In this document: positions 17,243-26,113 of the stretch, piece after piece
Numbering within the stretch: the stretch's first letter is position 1
Layout of the letters: the number at the start of each line of letters is the position of its first letter
From: an uncultured Myxococcales bacterium
GTDB taxonomy: Bacteria; Myxococcota_A; UBA9042
Direction: 5' to 3'
Length of the DNA: 46,524 bases
Assembly: GCA_937910235.1 (NCBI GenBank)
Contig: CALENB010000523.1
Location: 1-46,524 of the forward strand
Position numbers and translations under genes: made by a program
Notes under the pieces: model-generated
Seen by the model: only the letters and a program-made list of their open reading frames with translations
Database searches by the model: none
Told to the model about the DNA's origin: nothing

Positions 17243-18967
17243 GTGGGCGTGCCTGACGCAGGGATCGTCGCGGTCGGCTACCGCCAGCCTGGTGAGACCA
17301 CCACGCCCCAAACCCGTGCGACGACCGCGTCGGCTGCGCTCTCCGTCTCGCTGGCGATCACGGTCCTCATCGGCGCATGCACCCGCCCGCCGCCACCTGA
17401 TGTCACAGCGGCAGCCCTCCCTCGATCTGACGGCGTCGGCGCGCCGTTTGACCCGGACGCCGCAGCCGCTGGCTTGACGGACACGGCCGGCGCCGCGTCA
17501 GACGCACCGGCGGACTCCTCCGGTGTGGCCGACACAGCCCCAACCTCCGCGGGCGACGCGGCGCCCACCACGTGGCTCGCCGACGGAGCGTGCACGCCTG
17601 GTCAGCAAATCTGTCTGGGTGTCCAGCTCGCCACCTGCTCATCGGTGGGTGACGGTTGGTCGCTTTCGCCCTGCTATCCCGGGCAGTACTGCGATGTCGA
17701 TCACTGCGTCGCCATCGAAAACAACCTCATCATCGCGTTTGACACCTCTGGCTCGATGAACGCCATGGTGCCCGGCAGCACGTGTGCGCAGAAGGGGTAT
17801 CCAGATTGCGCACCGAGCAAGGGGTGTTCACGGATGGACGCGTCCAAGACCGTGTTTCTGCAAGCGCTGAAGAAGGTCGACACCAAGTTCACGCGCCTCG
17901 CGCTGTTTCGTTTTCCGCAGCGCATTGCCCAGACCAGCGGCGCGACGTGCGCGGCCGGGTACTACGCCGGGTTTGGAACGCTGAGCGGCGACACGACCGG
18001 CGCGCAGTCCGTCACGACCAACAGCGCCTGGTACTGGGACAGCATTCACGAGATCAGGTGCGTGGCGTATCCGGGCAACAAGACGGAGGCCCAGCTCGGA
18101 CATCTGCAGATCGGGGGCTGGATGGATGGCGAGGAGGCGCTTACAGCGTCTGGCGACCCTTGCGGTGGCGGTCTGAGCGGCTGTGTCGCAGCCGCGAAGT
18201 GTGGCGCGGGCGCCTGCTGCGATGGCGCCTGCGTCAAGCACGCCAAACCCGAGCTGCGGGCGCACGGCGGCACGCCGATCGGCAAGACGCTCTTTTACAT
18301 CGGCGAGTACCTGCGCCACCGAGTCGTGGTCGACGGCCTGCCGTGCGTCTCGGACGCGGGCTGCGCCAACCCCAACTATCATTGTGAAAAGGGGCTCTGC
18401 ACCGATCGTGCGCGCAGCTGCCGCGCGACCGTCGTGGTGCTGTTCACGGACGGCGGTGAAGCCAACGACCCGACGAACTTCTTCTCGCCGCGCGTCGCCG
18501 CCCAACGGCTCGCGTTTGGCCTCGCCTGCGGGCTGGATAGCGACTGCGTCGGCGGCGCCTCATGCCAAGGCGGCCGGTGCCTGCCACCGTCACCAACCGG
18601 TTTTCATTGCGTCGCGACGGGGACGCCGTGCAAGACGGCCGAGACCAACTCCAAGAGCGCCTTGTTCTGCCCGGGGTTGATGGGTCAGCCTGGCAAGTGC
18701 CTGCCCGACCTGCTCTCGCTGACGAAGGCCCAAGCCGACGCGCCGCTCAACAACGTGCTGCGCTCGCCGGATGGCCGGCCCTTTGGCGTCCGGGTCCACG
18801 TCGTCGATATCAGCGACAACCCCGATCCTGCGCTGTCGTACTACCTCGCGCGGGCGGGTCGCGGCCGGCTCTTCACCGCTTCAAGCGCAGATCCTCTGGC
18901 GTTTGTGAACGCCCTTGAGAGCGCCTTTGATATGAAGAACAAGACCGTCTGTGGTACCAAGCTGTAG
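17243..18967 (+). CDS. VWA-domain lipoprotein with Cys-rich modules, copy 1, 574 aa
   Basis: Exported protein with a von Willebrand factor A domain, which binds protein ligands through a metal site. The signal peptide ends in lipobox IGAC (Cys46, Thr at +2). An Asp/Ala/Thr linker is followed by a Cys-rich module (CTPGQQICLGVQLATC) and the VWA domain with MIDAS motif DTSGS (D167, S169, S171) and FTDGG later. Inside and after the domain are disulfide-rich inserts such as CVSDAGCANPNYHC. The protein aligns by eye along its whole length with the next gene. The start is uncertain: GTG 17243 and GTG 17249 are both possible with weak ribosome sites. I chose the first because it lies closest to the upstream stop. 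Confidence 0.85.
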   Translation: MGVPDAGIVAVGYRQPGETTTPQTRATTASAALSVSLAITVLIGACTRPPPPDVTAAALPRSDGVGAPFDPDAAAAGLTDTAGAASDAPADSSGVADTAPTSAGDAAPTTWLADGACTPGQQICLGVQLATCSSVGDGWSLSPCYPGQYCDVDHCVAIENNLIIAFDTSGSMNAMVPGSTCAQKGYPDCAPSKGCSRMDASKTVFLQALKKVDTKFTRLALFRFPQRIAQTSGATCAAGYYAGFGTLSGDTTGAQSVTTNSAWYWDSIHEIRCVAYPGNKTEAQLGHLQIGGWMDGEEALTASGDPCGGGLSGCVAAAKCGAGACCDGACVKHAKPELRAHGGTPIGKTLFYIGEYLRHRVVVDGLPCVSDAGCANPNYHCEKGLCTDRARSCRATVVVLFTDGGEANDPTNFFSPRVAAQRLAFGLACGLDSDCVGGASCQGGRCLPPSPTGFHCVATGTPCKTAETNSKSALFCPGLMGQPGKCLPDLLSLTKAQADAPLNNVLRSPDGRPFGVRVHVVDISDNPDPALSYYLARAGRGRLFTASSADPLAFVNALESAFDMKNKTVCGTKL

Positions 18968-19096
18968 TTGGCGGCGAGATCCGCTACCCTGCTGGTCGGC
19001 GTTTGGTTTGTGCGGTCGGAGACCCATTGCCACACCCGCCGCCCAACCCCCCCCGGTCGTCGTTCACAAGTGCCGCTATCTGATTGAGGTCGATCC

Positions 19097-20890
19097 ATGC
19101 CTATCGCTCCACGACGTACGCCATCGCCCGCTTGGCGCATGCCCACCCGGCTTGTGCTGGCCAGCCTCCTGATCGCGGCGTGCTCGGCCGAACCCGTCGC
19201 GCCGGCCAACGACGCCTCGGCGCCTCTCGACACCGCGCCCGCGCCCGACGCCGGCGCTGACAGCCAAGATGGCACCACGACAGACGCCGCAGCGTCCGAC
19301 GGCGCGGCCACCGACACGAGCGCTGCCAAGGCGGACGGTGTTGCCACGGACAGCGGCGCGATGCTGGATGACGCTGCGGTCAACGACGGCGTCGCTGATG
19401 ACGTCGCGGTGGCCGACGGCGCTGGCGATGGAGTCGGCGCCGCGGACGCAGGCGACGCGGGCGCTGATATCGCGGTGGACACCACGGTTCCGAAAGTCTG
19501 CAACTCCGGTGAGACCCAGTGCGCAGGCGCAAAGCTCGCCACATGCGGCGTGTACGAAGACGGCTGGATCGAGACAAACTGCTTTCCAGGGACGACATGC
19601 AGCGGCGGCAAGTGCGTGCCGGTGAGCAACAACCTCATCATCGCGTTCGACACCTCTGGCTCCATGGGCGGCACCGTGCAGGGCTGCTCGGCCAGTGGCC
19701 AGTCCTGGCCGACCTGCGATCCGACCAAGAAGTGTACCCGCATGGACGTCTCTAAGGTTGTATTTACGGCCGCGCTGAAGAAGATCGACGCCAACGCGAC
19801 ACGCATGGCGCTCTTTCGGTTTCCGCAGAAGATCTACCAAAAGAGCACTGGCTCCTGCACGAGCGGCTACTACCAGGGCGCCAGCACCATCAGCGGCGAG
19901 CAGAGCCCGGGCCCCTCCAATCAGGAGGAGGTCACCGCGACCTCGAATTGGTACTGGCTCTCGCTGAACGAGACGCTCTCGGTGCGTTTTCCACCCGACG
20001 GCACGTTCAAGTCGAAAGACAAAATTCTGAAGTGGATGGACGGCACCGAAGCCATTCAGAGCGCCGGAAGCTGCAGCAACTCGTCGACGATCTGCAAAGC
20101 GGTGGCTGGCTGCGCGGGTTCGTGCTGCTCGGGTACGTGTTGGACGCACTCAGACCCAGAGCTGCGGCAAACGGGCGGCACGCCCATCGGCAAGACCCTC
20201 TTCTACCTCGGCGAGTACTTGAAGAATGTCGTCGTGATCGACGGCAAGTCGTGCAAGGCCTCGGCCGACTGCGACAACGTGAACTACGCCTGCAAAATGG
20301 CGAAAATCGGCGACACGGTCGGCCAATGCAAGGACATCGCGCGGACGTGTCGCGAGACGATCGTGGTCTTGTTCACCGACGGCGGACAGGGCAACAGCAA
20401 CACCTTCTTCGCGCCGTGGGTGCAGGCCAAACGCTTGGGTTATGGCCTCTGCTGCCAGAGCGACGGGGATTGCGTGGGCGGCACGGTCGAAAATCCCACG
20501 GTCTGCAAGAGCGGACAGTGCCGCCCGAAGATCGCCGTCACCGGCTACTTCTGTTCCACCGACATGAAACCGTGCTTGCCGTCGTCAACGCTGGGCGACG
20601 CCACATATTGCAGCAAGCAGTGCATCAAAGATCCGCTTCCGACGCTCACCGCATGCGCGAAAAGCCCACAGAACAACGTGCTGCGCTCGCCCGACGGCAA
20701 GCCGTTCGGCGTCAAGCTCAACGTCGTCGACATCAGCGGCGCGACGAACTTGAGCGGCTCGATGAACATCTCGCTCGCCGGTAATGGCCAACTGCTTGGC
20801 ATTGACGCCTCGAATCCGGACGTGTTCCTCAAGACGTTGACGGCGGTCTTCGACATCAAGAACAAGAAGGTCTGCAACGAGAGCTTCTGA
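19097..20890 (+). CDS. VWA-domain lipoprotein with Cys-rich modules, copy 2, 597 aa
   Basis: Tandem paralogue of the preceding protein. The lipobox is IAAC (Cys29, Ser at +2), followed by about 100 residues rich in Asp, Ala, Thr and Gly. A Cys-rich module (CNSGETQCAGAKLATC) precedes the VWA domain with DTSGS (D185, S187, S189) and LFTDGG. The two copies share blocks such as GGTPIGKTLFY and NNVLRSPDG plus the same cysteine spacing. They differ clearly in the signal peptide and linker, so the duplication is not recent. Start ATG 19097 has GAGG seven bases upstream. The 129-bp gap from copy 1 holds no convincing promoter. Likely role is a surface ligand-binding protein; the partner is unknown. 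Confidence 0.88.
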   Translation: MPIAPRRTPSPAWRMPTRLVLASLLIAACSAEPVAPANDASAPLDTAPAPDAGADSQDGTTTDAAASDGAATDTSAAKADGVATDSGAMLDDAAVNDGVADDVAVADGAGDGVGAADAGDAGADIAVDTTVPKVCNSGETQCAGAKLATCGVYEDGWIETNCFPGTTCSGGKCVPVSNNLIIAFDTSGSMGGTVQGCSASGQSWPTCDPTKKCTRMDVSKVVFTAALKKIDANATRMALFRFPQKIYQKSTGSCTSGYYQGASTISGEQSPGPSNQEEVTATSNWYWLSLNETLSVRFPPDGTFKSKDKILKWMDGTEAIQSAGSCSNSSTICKAVAGCAGSCCSGTCWTHSDPELRQTGGTPIGKTLFYLGEYLKNVVVIDGKSCKASADCDNVNYACKMAKIGDTVGQCKDIARTCRETIVVLFTDGGQGNSNTFFAPWVQAKRLGYGLCCQSDGDCVGGTVENPTVCKSGQCRPKIAVTGYFCSTDMKPCLPSSTLGDATYCSKQCIKDPLPTLTACAKSPQNNVLRSPDGKPFGVKLNVVDISGATNLSGSMNISLAGNGQLLGIDASNPDVFLKTLTAVFDIKNKKVCNESF

Positions 20891-21184
20891 GCTGCGGCGG
20901 ACGGGACTCATCCAAAACCGACCAATTTTGGATAACTCGGCAGCGAGAGAAAAATAAAAAGGGCGGAGCCCGTACGCGGTGGGGAGTGCAAGCGACAGAT
21001 CCGACCGGAGGGAGGTCTGTCTCGCGCGGCAGAGGTTGGGATCCCCAGGCTGGGGCGCGCGCCCCGCGCCCCCAAGAAACAAAAATGGGACTGGACCGTG
21101 CGCTATCGTACTTGTACGGCGCTGGTTCCGTCCCCGGCGGACCGAGTGTGCGCTACAACGTCGACCCTATCGGAGGCGCGGCGC
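20891..21184. other. Intergenic region between convergent genes with two strong palindromes
   Basis: Two symmetric elements stand out. ATCCAAAA/TTTTGGAT (20910-20933) is a perfect eight-pair inverted repeat with an eight-base loop, starting 20 bases after the VWA stop; it may be the terminator of that transcript although no T-run follows. GGGGCGCGCGCCCC (21052-21065) is a 14-base perfect palindrome in a very GC-rich stretch, possibly terminating the opposing ROK transcript. GACAGA/TCTGTC (20994-21021) adds a weaker stem. No believable gene is present. Confidence 0.5.
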
Positions 21185-22180
21185 TCAGCATCGGTCGCGG
21201 TGTGGCCCGGGGTCGAGCAGCGCGGCGCCGATGACGCCAGCGTCGGGGCCGAGGGTGCCCAACAGCAGGGCCACGCCGTCTGAGACGGCGTACCGGTCGA
21301 GCGCCCGACACATGCTGGGCCGCAGCTGCGGCAGCGCAGCCGAGATGCCACCTGCAAACACGTAACAGCGGACACCGGTCAATCGGATGAGCCCGGCGAT
21401 CGCTTGTCCCAGCGCGGCGCCGGCGTGGTCAACCACGGCCCTTGCGCGTGGATCTTCGGCAGCTGCGGCGGCGAAGAGCGCGGGGATGGCGTCCGGTCCA
21501 TCCGCCGGCAGCCCCACCTCGGCCATCATCCGCAGCAACCCAGTCTGCGAGGCGTATTGTTCGAGGCAGCCGCGCCCGCCGCAGCCACAGGGCGCGCCGC
21601 GGCGATCGACGCAGATGTGGCCCAGCTCGGCGCCGCGGCCCCGGCTGCCATGCTCCAGCTCACCGTCTACGACTAGGCTGCCGCCCACGCCGGTGCCCAG
21701 CGCGAGGCAGATCTGATTTGGGCACATCTCATTCGCGGCGCCCAGATTCACGCCGCCCAGATTGACGCTGCGCTGATCAGATGCGCCGCGCCCGGCACCA
21801 GCCATGGCCTCACCCCAACCGACGCAGTTGGCGTCATTGTCGCAGTGCACAGGCACGTCGAGGCTAGCAGAGAGGGCGGCGCGCAGGTCCACACCGTCGA
21901 GCCACGGCAGGTTGGGACTCTGCAGCACCGGCGACCCGCCAAGGCCCAACACCCCGGCGATGCCTACGCCCGCGGCGGTGATCGGGAGGCCACAGTCGTC
22001 ACTGAGGCGCAGCGCGGCGGTCCGTATCGCGGCGACCAGCGCGGCGGGCGTGTTCATGTCCGCCGGAACGATAATCCGAGCGACCACGGCTCCCTGGTGC
22101 AGCAGGCCCAGCTTCAGCCGCGTGCCACCGACATCGACGCCGAGCCGGGCGCCGTCCACTTTCGCGGCGGTCACGGGCAC
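21185..22180 (-). CDS. ROK-family sugar kinase (glucokinase-like), 331 aa
   Basis: Predicted ATP-dependent sugar kinase, probably phosphorylating glucose or a related hexose. The phosphate motif DVGGT is at residues 16-20 and the sugar-binding/catalytic block DNDAN near 114-118. The ROK zinc motif is complete: H188 with C198, C200 and C205 in GHICVDRRGAPCGCGGRGC. No helix-turn-helix is present, so it is a kinase and not a repressor. A segment at about 132-158 is longer than usual and contains a duplication (VNLGGVNLG). I chose GTG 22180 because GAGG sits six bases before it; GTG 22174, which overlaps the tlyA stop as GTGA, is the alternative. Either way it is coupled to tlyA. Confidence 0.88.
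   Translation of the reverse strand: MPVTAAKVDGARLGVDVGGTRLKLGLLHQGAVVARIIVPADMNTPAALVAAIRTAALRLSDDCGLPITAAGVGIAGVLGLGGSPVLQSPNLPWLDGVDLRAALSASLDVPVHCDNDANCVGWGEAMAGAGRGASDQRSVNLGGVNLGAANEMCPNQICLALGTGVGGSLVVDGELEHGSRGRGAELGHICVDRRGAPCGCGGRGCLEQYASQTGLLRMMAEVGLPADGPDAIPALFAAAAAEDPRARAVVDHAGAALGQAIAGLIRLTGVRCYVFAGGISAALPQLRPSMCRALDRYAVSDGVALLLGTLGPDAGVIGAALLDPGPHRDRC
21740..21769 (-). repeat. 15-bp imperfect duplication inside the ROK kinase gene
   Basis: gcccagattcacgcc (21740-21754) and gcccagattgacgct (21755-21769) differ at two positions and encode the doubled peptide VNLG-GVNLG. It falls in a loop between the DNDAN block and the LGTG phosphate motif, in a stretch about 20 residues longer than in typical ROK kinases. 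Confidence 0.7.
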
Positions 22181-22923
22181 GGCGAACCTCGCTCCAGCAA
22201 GACAAATCGCTCGCGATTGCCGCTGGGTCCCGCGACTCGGGAGTCCACTTCGCCAGTCAGCTTCCAGCCCAGTTTCTCGGCCTCTTGGGCGACATCCGCC
22301 GCGGCGCGCAGGCGCAAAGCTCGGTCCAGCACGACGCCACCGGAGGGGACCTCCGAGCGTGGCAACTCGAACTGCGGCTTCACCATGGCCACGATCCGCG
22401 CCTCCGCCGCCGCGACGGCGGTCATGGCGGGCAGCAGCGCGCGAAGCGAGATGAAGCTGGCATCCACCACCAACAAACTCGGCCGCCACGGCAACAGGGC
22501 CACCGTCAGGTGACGGGCGTTAGTGCGTTCCAGCACATGCACACGCGCGTCGCGCCGCAGCGTGTCGGCCAGCAGCCCGTATCCGACGTCCACCGCGATG
22601 ACCGCGCGCGCGCCTCGTCGCAACAAGCAGTCGGTGAACCCGCCGGTGGAGGCCCCCACGTCCATGCATTGGAGATCGCGCACCTGTACGGAGAGATCGC
22701 CCAGGGCGCCCTCGAGCTTGTCACCGCCACGAGAGACAAAGGCGCGAACGGCGTGGGCATTTCTCAGCCTCACGAGGTCGCGGTGGCGCACTTGGGCGCC
22801 TGGTTTGTCGGCCGGGCGGTCGTTCACCAGCACCGCGCCCTGCATGATCAGCCCCGTCGCCTCCCGCAGATCTCCCGCGAGCCCGTCCTGCAACACGCGG
22901 GCGTCGAGACGCTGGCTCGTCAC
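22171..22923 (-). CDS. tlyA: TlyA-family rRNA 2'-O-methyltransferase, 250 aa
   Basis: SAM-dependent ribose methyltransferase for cytidines in 16S and/or 23S rRNA. An S4 RNA-binding domain occupies residues 1-60. The FtsJ-like methyltransferase domain has the SAM loop MDVGASTGGFTDCL (about 87-100). The expected catalytic tetrad is present as K69, D154, K182 and E238, the same numbers as in Mycobacterium TlyA, so the protein should be active and the GTG 22923 start is well supported. The start codon follows the xseB stop by six bases, and its end overlaps the ROK kinase start, so xseB, tlyA and the kinase form one minus-strand unit. Confidence 0.95.
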   Translation of the reverse strand: MTSQRLDARVLQDGLAGDLREATGLIMQGAVLVNDRPADKPGAQVRHRDLVRLRNAHAVRAFVSRGGDKLEGALGDLSVQVRDLQCMDVGASTGGFTDCLLRRGARAVIAVDVGYGLLADTLRRDARVHVLERTNARHLTVALLPWRPSLLVVDASFISLRALLPAMTAVAAAEARIVAMVKPQFELPRSEVPSGGVVLDRALRLRAAADVAQEAEKLGWKLTGEVDSRVAGPSGNRERFVLLERGSPCP

Positions 22924-22929
22924 GGCGCT

Positions 22930-23169
22930 CTAGGCCTCGCCAAATGGCGTCGTCTCAGCGGGCTCTGCGCGCACCAGCAGGTCGACGCGGGCCTCTGCGT
23001 CGTCCAGCAGCGCAGAGGCGGCACGGCTCGCGCCGACCCCGCGCTCAAAAGCGGCGAGGCTCTCTTCCAAGCTGAGCTCGCCGCGCTCAAGTCGACCCAC
23101 GATGCCGTCGAGCTCCTCCATGAGCCCTTCGAATCCGGGTTGATCGTCGTGTTGCTGCTGGTCGCTCAC
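22930..23169 (-). CDS. xseB: Exodeoxyribonuclease VII small subunit, 79 aa
   Basis: Small helical subunit that binds the large XseA subunit to form the single-strand exonuclease VII. The typical pattern is clear: FEGLMEELDGIVGRLERGEL followed by LEESLAAFERG and a second helix with ALLDDAEARVDLL. Size matches the family. The GTG start at 23169 follows a strong GGAGGTG site. xseA is not in the window. Neighbouring tlyA is a common partner of xseB in bacteria. Confidence 0.95.
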   Translation of the reverse strand: MSDQQQHDDQPGFEGLMEELDGIVGRLERGELSLEESLAAFERGVGASRAASALLDDAEARVDLLVRAEPAETTPFGEA

Positions 23170-23210
23170 GTGTCACCTCCACGCCGACGTCATACCGCGC
23201 CCTTCACTCC

Positions 23211-23238
23211 CTGAAAAGACAGAAGGGTGTGCTATGGT
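23211..23238 (+). promoter_or_regulatory. Possible sigma70 promoter for rnd
   Basis: CTGAAA (23211-23216), 16 bases, TATGGT (23233-23238), four of six matches to each consensus hexamer, in the 107-bp gap between divergent xseB and rnd. Expected start is about 23245, leaving a 30-base leader. Confidence 0.35.
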
Positions 23239-23276
23239 GCGAGCACACGCCATGACTGGCGCCGCAGCGAGTCAAC

Positions 23277-24467
23277 ATGACCCCAAAGTCCGATCCGCAC
23301 TGGGTAGCCACGCAAGCGGAGGTCACGCAGCTGATCGCCGACCTCGCCGGTGAAGAACGCGTCGCAATCGACACGGAATTCCACGGTGAACGCTCCTACA
23401 TTCCACACCTCATGCTGGTTCAGATCGGCACCGAAACCGACATTTGGCTGATCGATCCGCTCGCCGACATCGATCTGACCCCGCTCTTTGAGTTTCTGGC
23501 TCAACCCACGCCGCTCGTGATCGGCCACGCGCTGCACAATGATCTCGAGATCATCTATCTGAAGTACGGCGTCGTGATGCAGGGCGTGTTCGACACCCAA
23601 GTGGCCGCGTCCTTCCTCGGCTTCGGCCTGCAGATTGGGTTGACTGGGCTGCTGCGGGAGCTGGCCGATGTGCGGCTGCCCAAGGGCGCCCAGATGGCTG
23701 ACTGGAGCCGGCGTCCATTGCCGGAGCGGCAGGTAGTCTACGCAGCGAATGACGTGCGGTATCTGCCGACGGCGCACCATGCGCTGGCAGCTGATCTGGA
23801 GACCCGGGGTCGCGCAGACTGGGTCGCAGAGGAGTGCCGTGTCTTGGGTGCAGCGAGCCGCTACGCACGCAACCCGCGCCTCGCCTACTTGCGGGTGAGC
23901 GGGTTCCGGAAACTGCGACCGATCGAGGCTGGCGCGCTGGTGGAGCTGGCCGCTGAACGCGACAAGCTCGCCGCCGAGTGCGACACGGTCCCGCACTTCC
24001 TGCTCTCGGACGACGTGCTGACGACGATCGCGCGCGCGATGCCGACGTGTCGCGAGGACCTCAACGGCAATCGCCGCCTGAACAATCGCAACGTGCACCG
24101 GTATGCCGACATCTGGATTGCCGCGGTCGAGCGTGGCAAGCAATCCCCGGTCGCGCGGCCGCCGGCGCGGCCCCCGATCACACCGGGGATGGACGCCGCC
24201 TCGGCGCTGATCATGTTGATGGTCAATGAGGTCGCCGATCGTGAATCGCTCGCGCCACAGCTGCTGCTGCGCCGAAAACTCGTGCAGGAAGCCCTCATGG
24301 ACACGTTCGCGAACCGAGAGGCGCTGCTGCAAGCCCTCGGTCTGACGGGCTGGCGTCTGGCCTTGCTGGGTGATCTGGCCTGGAACTTGCTCGATGGCCG
24401 GATGAACGTGGCGTGCGAGCGAGACACCAAGGGTGCGGTCGGCGTGGTTTTTCGGCCCGTCAGCTGA
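23277..24467 (+). CDS. rnd: Ribonuclease D, 396 aa
   Basis: 3'-5' exoribonuclease that trims tRNA precursors and other stable RNAs. The DEDDy active site is complete: D32 and E34 in IDTEF, D89 in GHALHNDLE, and Y155/D159 in VYAANDVRYL. HRDC-like helical regions follow from about residue 210. Length is usual for the family. The ATG 23277 start has only a weak ribosome site (GCGAG). The gene stops two bases before the stop of the convergent pyk gene, with no room for a terminator between them. Confidence 0.95.
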   Translation: MTPKSDPHWVATQAEVTQLIADLAGEERVAIDTEFHGERSYIPHLMLVQIGTETDIWLIDPLADIDLTPLFEFLAQPTPLVIGHALHNDLEIIYLKYGVVMQGVFDTQVAASFLGFGLQIGLTGLLRELADVRLPKGAQMADWSRRPLPERQVVYAANDVRYLPTAHHALAADLETRGRADWVAEECRVLGAASRYARNPRLAYLRVSGFRKLRPIEAGALVELAAERDKLAAECDTVPHFLLSDDVLTTIARAMPTCREDLNGNRRLNNRNVHRYADIWIAAVERGKQSPVARPPARPPITPGMDAASALIMLMVNEVADRESLAPQLLLRRKLVQEALMDTFANREALLQALGLTGWRLALLGDLAWNLLDGRMNVACERDTKGAVGVVFRPVS

Positions 24468-24469
24468 GC

Positions 24470-26074
24470 CTACGTGCGCTGGTGCCGATGGCGACCGGTG
24501 CTGCGCCGCCGGCGATCGTTGCCCAGCGCCTCATCAAAATCTTCGACCAAGACGCGAATACTGTTGGTGCCGCCCTTCGGCCAGTCCGCACCAGCGGTGA
24601 CCACCAAGGCATCGCCGCGGGTCAGGCCGTAATCGGCGCGCAGCACCTTTCGTGCCACCGCGATCATGCGAGATGGTCCATCGATGTCGACGTCGAAGTC
24701 GTGCAGCACCACAGGGTGCACGCCGTAACAGAGCAGCAGCGATCGGGCGACGCGCTCACCCTGACACACGGCGAGGAGCGGAACGTGACTGCGATGGCGC
24801 GACATCCGACGCGGCGTGCCGCCCGATCGCGTGAACGTCACAACGGCTTTGGCCGGGATACGCTCGGCGAACTGCACGGCCGTGATCGCGAACTCTTCGT
24901 TGATGCGCCGAATGAACGCGTCTTCGTCGTCCGTGAACAGCGCGATCCGCGCGTCGGTCGTCGTGGTCGGATCGGCCCGGTATCGCTCAGCGACCAAGGC
25001 GAGGCCAGCGATGGTCTCTACGACGGCATACGGCCGACTGCCGACGCTCGTTTCGCCCGATAACATCACGGCGTCGCCACCGTCGAGGATGGCGTTGAAC
25101 ACGTCCGTCGCCTCCGCTCGAGTCGGTGCCGGGTGGCTGATCATGGACTCCAGCATCTGCGTCGCCACGATCACCGGCTTGCCTGCATCACGCGCTCGCC
25201 GTGCCAGGACCTTCTGCGCGAGGGGGACCTCAGCGACGCCGAGCTGCAACCCCAAATCACCGCGCGCGATCATGATGCCGTCGGCCGCGTCGATGATCCC
25301 GCCGATATTCTCGACAGCGGCGAGCGTCTCGATCTTCGCGATGAGACGCACGGGCGGTCCGTCTGGCCCTTGTTTCTCGGCGATATAGCGGCGCACGCGC
25401 TTCACGTCACTCGCGGTGCGGACGAAGGAGACGGCGAGAAAATCGATGCCCTGTACGAGCAGAAAGTCGAGATCGGCCTGGTCCTTGGCGGGGAACGGGT
25501 CCAGATCAATATCGACGCCGCGAATGGTGATGCCCTTTCGGCTGCTGAGGTTGCCGCCAGCGAGCACCCGCCCACGCGCATGGTGGCCTTCGATCTCGAT
25601 CACCTCGATCACGAGATCGCCGTCACCAAACAGCATCCGCGGCGACTCCCCTGGTCGCTCGCGGTGCAGCGCTCGCAGCGCACGCATCACGGCAGGGCCA
25701 ACCTCGCCCGGGAGCTTGATCGCGATCGCGCCCTCATCTGGCGTGCCGGCGTCCGTCACGAGCTGCACGACCGTGCCTTCAACGAGCTCAAGCCCCGCCT
25801 CGCCTAGATCGCCAACGCGCGCCTTGGGCCCCTGCAGGTCGGCCAACACCGCCACCCGCGGCGCGCCGTGGTTCTCGCCGGGGCGGTTGGCCCAGGCGAG
25901 GATCTCCTTCTCCTTCGTGTAGCCCGCGCCGGCATGCGACATGTTGAGGCGCACGACATCGACGCCGGCGTCGACCATGCGATCGAGGTAGGTGGCGTAG
26001 TCGGGCTCTGGGCAGAGTCCAATGGTGGCGACGATTCGTGTCTGACGGGGGCTTTCGCCCATGTGGCGTCGCAT
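24470..26074 (-). CDS. pyk: Pyruvate kinase, 534 aa
   Basis: Glycolytic enzyme converting phosphoenolpyruvate and ADP to pyruvate and ATP. Signatures: RIVATIG near the N-terminus, RLNMSHA, ADLQGPKARVG, catalytic lysine region RLIAKIETLAAVENI, metal/substrate segment MIARGDLGLQLG, and ATQMLESMI followed by PTRAEATDV. The C-terminal allosteric-type domain is present and there is no extra PEP-utiliser domain. Position four after the first ATIG is Leu-Cys-Pro-Glu in place of the usual Pro-Ala-Ser. The ATG 26074 start has GGAGG five bases upstream. It is the last gene of the nadC-birA-coaX-queE run, 39 bases after queE, and probably shares its transcript. Confidence 0.95.
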   Translation of the reverse strand: MRRHMGESPRQTRIVATIGLCPEPDYATYLDRMVDAGVDVVRLNMSHAGAGYTKEKEILAWANRPGENHGAPRVAVLADLQGPKARVGDLGEAGLELVEGTVVQLVTDAGTPDEGAIAIKLPGEVGPAVMRALRALHRERPGESPRMLFGDGDLVIEVIEIEGHHARGRVLAGGNLSSRKGITIRGVDIDLDPFPAKDQADLDFLLVQGIDFLAVSFVRTASDVKRVRRYIAEKQGPDGPPVRLIAKIETLAAVENIGGIIDAADGIMIARGDLGLQLGVAEVPLAQKVLARRARDAGKPVIVATQMLESMISHPAPTRAEATDVFNAILDGGDAVMLSGETSVGSRPYAVVETIAGLALVAERYRADPTTTTDARIALFTDDEDAFIRRINEEFAITAVQFAERIPAKAVVTFTRSGGTPRRMSRHRSHVPLLAVCQGERVARSLLLCYGVHPVVLHDFDVDIDGPSRMIAVARKVLRADYGLTRGDALVVTAGADWPKGGTNSIRVLVEDFDEALGNDRRRRSTGRHRHQRT

Positions 26075-26113
26075 GACGGCCTCCAGCGTGGCGGAATCGC
26101 CATGAGATCAAGG

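Noticed and set aside
21085-21234. Short open frame starting with ATG after an A-rich stretch
   Set aside because: It runs into the 3' end of the ROK kinase gene on the other strand, has no ribosome site, and its last part is Arg-rich antisense sequence.
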